From: Sepioteuthis lessoniana
Lineage: Eukaryota > Mollusca > Cephalopoda > Myopsida > Loliginidae
Length of the DNA: 64,000 nt
NCBI GenBank assembly: GCA_963585895.1
Contig: OY757911.1
Coordinates: 88,810,275-88,874,274, forward strand
Direction of reading: 5' to 3'
The notes beneath the pieces were generated by a model, which saw only the letters and a program-made list of their open reading frames with translations, did not search any database and had not been told where the DNA came from. Both the position numbers and the translations under genes were made by a program. This document shows positions 56,150 to 64,000 of the stretch, one piece after another. Numbering within the stretch: the stretch's first letter is position 1; every line of letters begins with the position of its first letter.

Positions 56150-57260
56150 AAGGGAGTATCTCTGTACTCCATCTAAGATTGAAATATCATTTCTTGCCAA
56201 GAATTAATGTAGTATCTGTGCACTTTGCTGAGGATTGGTGTATTATTTATACAGTCTTGCCTAGGATTAAAATGATGCTCTCACCAGCTCTTTATTTTGG
56301 ATTAGTGTACCAACTATGGAATCTGCTTTTCATGATATTTTCAATTTTGCCATGCTATTTAAACAGCAGAGGGTTGTCATAGCTGATATGTCACTTGCTT
56401 GCTTACCTCCAAGCAGAACTTCAAATCAGAACAGGATTCACTCATTAATTTCATAAATGCCTGCATAATATTGATGGGATGTCAATTTTCTATTGTTATT
56501 TCCATAGAAGGTATTAAGACAAGCTCCTTTTTGAGAGTTTTTGAAGGTCAATAATTATCTCATTGATCCACAGATGCTCGAGTCACTTTCTGATCAGTGT
56601 AGTTCAAATCCTGGATGAGACTTTGATTCACTTTTGGGAAAAGCATGAATCCATCCTTTATCCCCTGCCATGAGTAAATCGTCAGGCAGATTGGAATCTA
56701 ACCTTCATAAGACAACCAATCTAGGAGAAGGAAAAGTAACTGAATTCAAAACCATAAAAACTTACTCATTACAAAACTGCAGTACCATCAAAGATGTCAT
56801 GTAGCCATGACCCTCAAGAGTGTAGAACATATTTACATTTATATATCCCTAATCTGGTCATCATTATTGCTATGACTAGCATAATGCCCATCTAGGATGA
56901 TAGCATTATATAAATATATGTAGACATTTCTGCTTAGAATTTGATTATATGTATGCTTTTTGCCTACGATCAAAGTGTTCCTTCCCAATCTATCAATGAT
57001 GATAGTGTAGCATCTGTGCATTCAATATGTTGCTCTTAGATCTTCTGCAGAAGATTAAAGTGTAGTATATATCACTCTATCTAGGATCAAAGTATTGCTC
57101 CAAAGCCTTTTGTCTGGGATCAGAGTGAAGTGTCTTTTCATTCTCAACCTAAATAATTCAAAGTTGATTTTATCCTTCAAAATGTTCAAGCAGCAGATAT
57201 GTCACTTACCTCTAGGCATTCAAATCAGAACAGGGTTTACTTGTTAAATTTCTATATCTG
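56150..57260. repeat. Two blocks of degenerate ~45 bp repeats separated by a SINE
   Basis: Phrases of the type ctaggatcaaagtgttgctc recur at irregular spacing at 56170-56320 and 56840-57150. Each block ends with a shared segment (gatatgtcacttacctc and ttcaaatcagaacaggatt; 56378-56450 and 57196-57240). Confidence 0.55.
56590..56770 (+). repeat. Family E tRNA-derived SINE
   Basis: gtagttcaaatcctggatga (box B-like), tttgggaaaagcatgaatcc, taaatcgtcaggcagattgg and tgaattcaaaaccataaaa. Confidence 0.65.
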
Positions 57261-58578
57261 TTAACTTAAGTGTGACAAAAGTTATGAACAGAGAAACGAA
57301 AAAACATGAAGAAAAAAGTCACACTGTTGATTTTTTTGCTTTCTTTTCTTTTTTTTTTTCCTACTATCATTCTGTTTGTTAATAGATATCAATTTAACTC
57401 TTCTTGGATAGATATCTTCTAACTTGTTGTTTGTTTGAATTCTTTAATTAGCTGCATGGTACAATCATTTTATTGACTGCATGGTAAGATTCTTGTAATA
57501 TGACAGCCCTAAAGTTTATCATCTTTTGGTTTTATTGCATCTTGACAGATGCTAACACTAATATACACTGTAATATGATACCAATACTTAATACGTCAAT
57601 GGACTTTCTCTCTGTCAAATGAAGAGAGTTTTTAAATGTTGACTGATATTCACATAGAATGTATATTTCAAACCGAGTGAATTTTTCTTATAGATGGTAA
57701 ATAAAGTACTACAGTCAACTGATTATAGAAGCAATTCAGGGCTAAGTTCAAAATGGAAAAATAACAGAGAAAGACAGCTTGAAATGTTGAAGTCACAATT
57801 TTCTTCCTTTTGAATTAATTTGCTAAATTCATCAAATATTTATAAGAGATGTATTTATATTTTTTTAGACTGCCATATATTCATATTTTTGATCATAGAA
57901 TTTTAATGCTGTAGAGTTTGGTAATAGACGACTACTATTCATTTTGATAATATGTTTACTAAAAATAGTACAAGAGTTGTAAATGGTTTTATTTTCAAAA
58001 TTAAAGTATTTTAAGTGTGTTGCTCTGATAAAAATCATGCAATGATGTGATGTTTCTGCCGAGTTATAGTTATATATATATATTACTAGAAAATACCCGT
58101 CAATAATGACAGTTGAATTTTATATAAAATATTTTCTATAAATTGAAAAAAAAAAAAATCAATAAATGAAAAGTATCTTGTGTGTTATTGTAATAAAAAA
58201 AAACACAACTTTCAAGTAGCAAGCTTAGAATTATCTGAAAAATCGAGTTATCTATGTCATTAATAAATGGAGACTCTCACTTTCTATCTCTTCCTTGTTG
58301 CTGTCAATATAGATTCAAAAGACACATAGCCAAGCAAATGAACTCCAAAACTGAAGAAACTGTTCCGTTGTGATGTCAGCCTGCGTTCTCAACAACTTGT
58401 CTGCTTTCTTTTCCTTTCTCTTTCAATGTGGTAAGCCACAAGTCACATGATTCGTTCTTTCTTTCTTTAAAGATTACAACAAAAAAGTCAGAAATATCAC
58501 CTTCTGTTCTTTCTTTTTTTTAGATATTATCTATACAGACACATAGAATACTACACTTGTTTTATATTATTAGGAGAT
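57261..58578. other. Unassigned AT-rich sequence
   Basis: No repeat family recognised. 58290-58480 is pyrimidine-rich and a little less AT-rich, with a donor-like gtggtaagcc near 58428, but no frame supports an exon. Confidence 0.5.
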
Positions 58579-58639
<61 letters not shown>

Positions 58640-58640
58640 T
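58579..58640. repeat. Long (TA)n then (CA)n
   Basis: More than 25 uninterrupted TA units, among the longest in the window. Confidence 0.95.
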
Positions 58641-58992
58641 TTGATTAAATAGGACAGACACTTTGTGTCTGCATATTCTATCTTTGATCTGTTAAAGTCT
58701 TCATATGAGTCATTTGACTTCTGGATGAAATGAATTTAGGAACGTGCCGGATTTTCCCCGTCAAGTACTTTCGGCCCTACCAACAGCCATCTTTGGAGAA
58801 GCGAATAATGAAATAACAAACACAATGGCAAGTTATATTCATTTATATAAAGAGTAAAAGGAAGAATAAGTGGGAGGGGAATTTAAAGAAGAAAAGAATT
58901 TTACTAGAAGTTAAAGGAAGAGATGGCAAGAAAAGTGTTAGAAGCATTTTAGAATTTAGACAAAAAAATATACAATACACACACACACACAC
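58641..58992. other. Unassigned; (CA)n at 58977-58992
   Basis: Nothing gene-like. Confidence 0.6.
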
Positions 58993-59739
58993 GGTATAAT
59001 GGTTGTAGTCATAGGAAATGAACATGGAGAGCCAAGTTCATAGTCTTAGGAAAGGTATACATCCAACTATTCTCTCTTCAGCTATGGGTAAATAGTAAAC
59101 TGAGCTCTTTAACTTTGGTATGGCAACCAGTCTAGGAAAAGGAAAACACTGAATTCAAACGTGTTAAACTCCACTTGAAAATTTACCTTGTGTCAAATCC
59201 TGCTTGTGTAGAAGGGTTGGTTGGGGTTTTATGGTACATTAATCCTTATAGGTTAATGTTAAGTCCTGTTTATACATACAGATATTAAATGATTTGTAAA
59301 TGAGTAGTTTGTAGGTAACATTTTTAAACAAGTTAGAGCTCATTTGTTTATACACAGTTAAATATTTTCGAGTATTCCTATCAACACAATTCTATTTAGT
59401 AATGATCATTTGTTTGCACACAGTTAAATGGTTTTAAGTGTTGCTATCTAACACTAATAATTTAGTTTAACATTGGTCATTTGTTTGCCCAGTTAAATGG
59501 TTAAACAGTTCTATTAAACCCATAGATGGGACCCTAACAGATACTACCACTTTGGGTCAGAGTAGACCTGGGAGTAATGGTTGTGAAGAGGTACTCATTC
59601 TCCAAGCACCTGGACTGGAGCCTCACCATCAGATAGTTTAGTATCATATGCAGAACACTCATTGGAAGGGGGTTAATCCCTCTGCAGAGATTTAGGCAGC
59701 ATATTCTACAGCTCTAGCAGATTAGGTTGAGAGGGGTTG

Positions 59740-59745
<6 letters not shown>
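58993..59745 (+). repeat. Family E tRNA-derived SINE split near its 3-prime end by A2
   Basis: Head acggtataatggttgtagtc (good box A), gagccaagttcatagt, body tatacatccaactattctct and aactttggtatggcaaccag, 3-prime part caaatcctgcttgtgtagaa. After the insert the end gagaggggttgggtatatat resumes at 59728 and leads into (TA)n. Confidence 0.75.
59221..59727 (-). repeat. Family A2 retroposon nested in E, with imperfect TSD
   Basis: Inverse tail ggggttttatggtacattaa, core cacagttaaatggttttaag, head gggaccctaacagatactac to gctctagcagattaggt. Flanks tagaagggttgg (to 59220) and tgagaggggttgg (from 59728) are a diverged duplication. Confidence 0.7.

Positions 59746-59781
<36 letters not shown>
59744..59781. 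repeat. (TA)n microsatellite
   Basis: Forms the tail of the E SINE above. Confidence 0.95.
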
Positions 59782-59786
<5 letters not shown>

Positions 59787-60694
59787 ACACAAAAATATTA
59801 AAATTTTAGTAATAAATACATTAAGTGCATCACTCCTTCAAATGCCAAATAATTATTGATAGATATCCATGGTTCCTTAATTGGTGACTTCAAATTTATC
59901 AATCTTTCCTTAAAGTTCTGTCGTTTATTGAAGAGGTTCAAGAGTAAAAAACACTTCATGATCTTTTGAGTTATTTTTTTTAAAACAAAGTTGTTTTAAA
60001 AGTCATAAAATAGGCAAACTATGATATCTAAAGCAAGATTCAATCACCAATTTTATTATTTTCCAATTGTTAAAATCTCTCTTAACTTTTGAACCCTGGA
60101 TACCCTCTGTAGTTATTTACTAAGTTTAGCTTACTTCTGGCACAAGGCCAATGAGAATTGAACTCGCTAATAATGGTCTACCCAGATACTCTAGCCTTGC
60201 TAGACTTTGTTGATAACCAATGTAGGAGAAGAATAACTCTTAATATAAAACCAGGTTGGTGTGAGGATAGCAAATCCATTCAATAAAAACCAACCAAAAC
60301 TTGCAACACTACCACCAATCTAGTGAGTCTCCCACCTGATGATTTACGAGGAGTCTACAGTTTCTAGTGGGAGAAAATTTATCAAAAATTTTTATTATTA
60401 TTTTTATTTTATTCATTGTTCTTGAATAGTCAAGCTGTGAATCTTATGTTGATGTACTTGACCTGCAGAAGGTCAGAAGTCTGAAGGCATGATTGAAGTG
60501 TGCTATTTAAACATTGAATTTTAAGTAGCCTTACCTTTGTTTGTTCAATACTAAGCATTTTATATACAAGCAGAATCTTTGAAAATGTTTTCTACTTATG
60601 CTATTAGTTGTTGCCAGCAAATATTGTATAAACCAAATAAGAACTATTTATATATTTATTAAAAACAACACATCTAAGGAATACTTGATGTCAT
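59782..60694. other. Unassigned, with family F fragment at 60105-60200
   Basis: The F fragment reads, in reverse, gtagttatttactaagttta and gagaattgaactcgctaata. The remainder shows nothing recognisable. Confidence 0.5.
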
Positions 60695-60840
60695 AACTAT
60701 GTGCAAGAAAATAACAACAATTAAGAAACAAAGTACACAAAAAATGTAACCATGAACATAAAATGAATGTGATTCCCTAACCACTAAGCATAAAATAACT
60801 ATTGATGGGGTCACATGCCACTAAAATCACTAAATCAATC
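60695..60840 (+). repeat. Family A2 3-prime end
   Basis: aaacaaagtacacaaaaaat, gtgattccctaaccactaag, cataaaataactattgatgg and catgccactaaaatc match the ends at 47700-47860 and 52600-52690. Confidence 0.65.
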
Positions 60841-60978
60841 ATAAAACAAGGGTCTGAAACATGAGGTCCATAGATTAGATGGACATCATATCCATGACTT
60901 TTCCACATAAAAAGACAGCTGACACTATAAATGTTATATCACAGAATAACACAATATTTAATTCATTCACTCATTTAT

Positions 60979-61125
60979 GCTTATTTCATACTAATGCCCT
61001 TGGGAAAGGTATTAATCATTCTCTTCTAGTTGTAAGTAAAATAACAAGGCAGACTATAATCCCTTGCCTTAGTTGGTAGCCAATCTAGTAGAAAGACAAT
61101 TTTGAATTAAAAACCAGTTGATCAT
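60979..61125 (+). repeat. Family E tRNA-derived SINE, 3-prime part
   Basis: cttgggaaaggtattaatca, taaaataacaaggcagacta and gttggtagccaatctagtag in E order; head missing. Confidence 0.6.
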
Positions 61126-61743
61126 GGGGTTAACAACTCAACCCTATTAAACCTATTTATAATTGAAACTGCAGAACCATCTATAAAGATGAAAATGGTT
61201 AATACTGATTGTTATATTACAGAATAATATATTTAACTTATTCATGGCTATGTGCAACTATAAACAAATTTCATACAACATTCTGTTTGTCCATATTTTC
61301 AAACCAATTGAGAATTTTGCTGAGAAGTTTATCATTATTTTATTTTGACACCAATGTGACTATTTTTGCTATATTTTCCTTCAGATTGTTGCCACAGAAA
61401 TGATGCCAGTTACTTCATACTAAACAGGTTGTGAATTAAAGCTCAAAATTGAGGAAAATTAGCAACTACAAACTGATGACTCAGTTACAAACAATACACA
61501 TACTGGTGTATATAATGTATATGATTTACTGATGTTATTCAGAAAATATTCTTATTGTTCTAACATTTTTGGAACTTATAGCAGCACTGGGAGCTATAAA
61601 AACTGGAAAATGTGACAGTGAAATGGTTAACATTGTTGAGTAAAATCCTTGTTATATTGCATGTATGCAAGGGAGAAGAGAGAGAGAGTAAAGAAACGAA
61701 TGGCAAACAATAGGGAAAGGTATATTCATAAATGAATTGAAAG

Positions 61744-61790
<47 letters not shown>

Positions 61791-61815
61791 GGAAAGTTGA
61801 TTTGACATAGGTTTC
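61126..61815. other. Unassigned; (TA)n at 61747-61787
   Basis: Nothing gene-like. Short GA run near 61678. Confidence 0.6.
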
Positions 61816-62050
61816 TGGTTTTGTTTCTTTGTTTAATGGAATATCAACCTTCAAAGGTTATTTAATGCCAAAGCCATCCGTGTAGAAGAAAAGTAGCTGT
61901 ACTATTAACCCATAGCTGAGAGGGATAAGGGGTTCATGCCTTTCCCAAGGGTATTAGTATAAATGTGAACGAAATAGCATGACCTGAGTTTGAACTTGCT
62001 TGCCATGTCACAGTCCAGCATGTTAGCCACTAAATCATGGGGCCTCCCTG
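61816..62050 (-). repeat. Family B tRNA-derived SINE
   Basis: Inverse tail gtttctttgtttaatggaat, body tgccaaagccatccgtgtag, ttcccaagggtattagtata, head in reverse cactaaatcatggggcctcc. Confidence 0.8.
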
Positions 62051-62065
62051 CCTAAAGACTATTAG

Positions 62066-62116
62066 TTGGTTGGGTTTTATGGCATATCAACCCTTGTAGG
62101 TTATTTACAGCTCAAT

Positions 62117-62162
<46 letters not shown>

Positions 62163-62513
62163 ATTTGTAAATGCGGAGTTTGTAGGTAACATTTTTAAGT
62201 AAGTCAGAGCTCATTTGTTTGCACACAGATGATTTCAAGTATTACTGTTTATTGTTTGCACACAGTTAAATGGTTTCAGGCACTGCTATATAATACTAAT
62301 AGTTCTATCTGACTCCTAGATGAGATCCTAACACATACTACCATGCTGGGTCTAAGTAAACCTGGGATTAATGGCAATGAAGGAGTACTCTACATTCCCC
62401 AAAGCTCCAGGACTGGAGCCTCACCATCAGATAGCTTAGTGTCATATCCAAGACACTCATAGGGTGGGATCTTACTCCTCTGCAGAGATGCAGTCTGTAT
62501 TCTACAGCCCCAG
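62066..62513 (-). repeat. Family A2 retroposon with internal (TA)n
   Basis: Inverse tail ggttgggttttatggcatat, (TA)n at 62120-62158 at the same internal place as in the 13463 copy, core gcacacagttaaatggtttc, head to attctacagccccagctg. Confidence 0.8.
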
Positions 62514-62659
62514 CTGTTTCAAAGGGATATGTTCTGATGTTATCTGTGCCTTGTGATTGAGACAAGCAAAAGAGCTGCTGTTCATCAAATCACTGGTAAG
62601 ATGAGAACTGAATTTTATAGAATGCAGGGTGGTATTTATATGCGTTTGATAGGCTAAAG

Positions 62660-62915
62660 AAAGTAGCCTCATCTTCAGTTTGTGGTGCCTTCTGATTGGC
62701 TGAAAAAGTTTTCATTTCTTGTCATATCATTGCTCATCATATGTCCTCCAGTCAGTGATCTTGAAATGACCTACAGGCCAAGAAAGCAGTCACATATTTA
62801 GTCTGTGGTGCCTTCTGATTAGCTGAAAAAGTTTTCATTTCTTGTCATGTCATTGTTCACCATGAGTCCTTCAGTCAAAATGACCAATAAGCCATTCTAT
62901 ATTTTGACTGTGATG
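62660..62915. repeat. 123 bp tandem duplication
   Basis: tgtggtgccttctgattggc at 62681 recurs at 62804, followed in both by ctgaaaaagttttcatttct and a similar 60 bases. Confidence 0.85.
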
Positions 62916-64000
62916 AATAGTTTATGAATTGTAATAAGATCTGACTCAGCATATAACAGGTCTTTAGTAATTAGTTGTTTGGAGAAATATCTGTAGGTAG
63001 CACTGGTAAGTTTTACAGAAGAACAACTAAGTTATGCCCTTTTCATAATTTACTATTTGGTGTAGAATGAAAGGTAGATAGCATGACATTAGGGATTTGC
63101 ATAAATTCTGGTATTATTGATCAATCATGACTACACTTGGTCTCCCCCTCCCTCACTTTGTTATATAAACATCCTCGAAGGAAAGAAGGTAAAACATTTT
63201 AAGTGACAGTGAATAGTTAAATGATTGACTGTACATTTTAATGTCATGATAGTGCAAAAAGCTTTTTCTTTAGTTTTTAAAACATCTGTAAATATTTCAA
63301 TTTTGTAAAAATTAAATCCAAACATTTTATAAATAAAAGTTAATAAATTTGAAAACTCCAACAGACAAAGAAATACCATATATTAGCATTAATATTTGTG
63401 ATGAGGATGCCTCAAATAGTATAGTGGTTAGTGTAAGGAACAAATAAATAAATAAATAAAAAAACTAAATTTTAAAAAATAAATAAATTGATAAAAAGAA
63501 AACTTAAATTTGAAGAAACTCCCAGAGGTCTCTAACGGAAAAGGAGATGACACATGCGTAAAAGAAAAAAGGATTTTCCCCTTGAAAAAGGAAACGATAT
63601 CATCTTTTCTTTTCAGGCAGTGTCCATCGAACCGACAACACCAATTTGCTGTCTGGTGTTTTGGGCACCACATTACATCCCAAGACGTAGCGTTGGTTAG
63701 TCCCTTCACCCAATAGATAAAGGAAAGTATAGAAGAAATGTTTTCGTCTCTTATCTGTTTCTATCTTTTCTTTTTGTATATTTCTTTTGGGACTTTCTTT
63801 GGGCAAGGCATTGTGCCGGCCAGTCAACATGGGGTAAAATAATATAACCAAAATATGGAGTCAGATATTTATGGCAACACAGCCTTGCCCTTAGCCCCTG
63901 ACCTTCAAAAGCCTTCAAACCCACATGAGCACACTCTTTCTCATTAGGTGCTCCATACTTCTGACTTTGAGCAAAACTAAAATAAGCTAAATAAATAACT
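62916..64000. other. Unassigned sequence
   Basis: (AAAT)n at about 63440-63490. 63500-63850 is less AT-rich and has overlapping open frames on both strands, none recognised. An acceptor-like tract (cttttcttttcag) ends near 63616 on the plus strand. Could touch a host exon, but support is too thin to call. Confidence 0.4.

Noticed and set aside
63428..63851. Overlapping minus-strand frames near the right edge
   Set aside because: Two frames overlap each other and a plus-strand one, none with a known motif; left as unassigned.

Overview
This 64 kb window is AT-rich animal nuclear DNA dominated by repeats. I find no complete host protein-coding gene, rRNA gene or free-standing tRNA gene, and no CRISPR array. 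Long (TA)n tracts, several tRNA-derived SINE families with TSDs, degenerate mariner elements and LINEs with a restriction-like-endonuclease motif together suggest a mollusc, most likely a cephalopod such as octopus. Octopus is known to carry several tRNA-derived SINEs. The species call is inference.

Families are named here only for cross-reference. A: 5-prime head of about 230 bp, a core of variable-number repeats of a 'ctaaactgaattgtttgaaa' phrase, then a 3-prime tail ending in (AAACC)n-like repeats. A2: a diverged sister of A with a different core and often an internal (TA)n. B: tRNA-like head with a 3-prime tail nearly identical to that of A. C: tRNA-like head with box B GGTTCAATCCC. D: a repeat seen twice, once split by A. 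E: short tRNA-like retroposon that often ends in (TA)n or (TG)n. F: tRNA-like head reading GGGCACC plus TGGTGTAATGG.

Layout. 0-3.9 kb: fragments of A, B, E and F and a 129 bp MITE. 4.5-6.7 kb: more complex, CpG-containing sequence with three minus-strand splice-donor-like sites, the best candidate for the 5-prime end of a host gene reading out to the left. 6.9-10.9 kb: four broken copies of one LINE, two of them tail to tail. 11-20 kb: a deleted mariner and a dense nest of A, A2, B and C with clean TSDs. 20-25 kb: mostly unassigned, with TA arrays. 25-29.5 kb: A, B, a LINE ORF1 fragment with a MITE carrying a 28 bp array. 30-39 kb: A, B, C and E copies, a solo LTR and mariner remnants. 39.5-42.4 kb: a MITE with 43 bp TIRs, a second LINE ORF1 copy with CCHC knuckle split by a B SINE, and D. 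43.1-44.3 kb: a nearly full-length but dead mariner. 45.9-46.6 kb: a purine-rich array. 47-55.6 kb: nested SINEs, two hAT-like MITEs, one candidate host exon (50.7 kb) and a 19-copy 47 bp satellite inside a TIR element. 56-64 kb: degenerate arrays, more A2, B and E copies, and unassigned DNA.

The parts do not work together as a pathway. The history they show is of SINEs inserting into SINEs, with several pre-insertion sites readable by removing the insert between its TSDs. The most unusual items are the A/A2 elements (SINE-like ends around an expandable tandem core, including a two-headed copy), the TIR elements that contain minisatellites, and the LINE A-tract that sits inside the nuclease active-site region.
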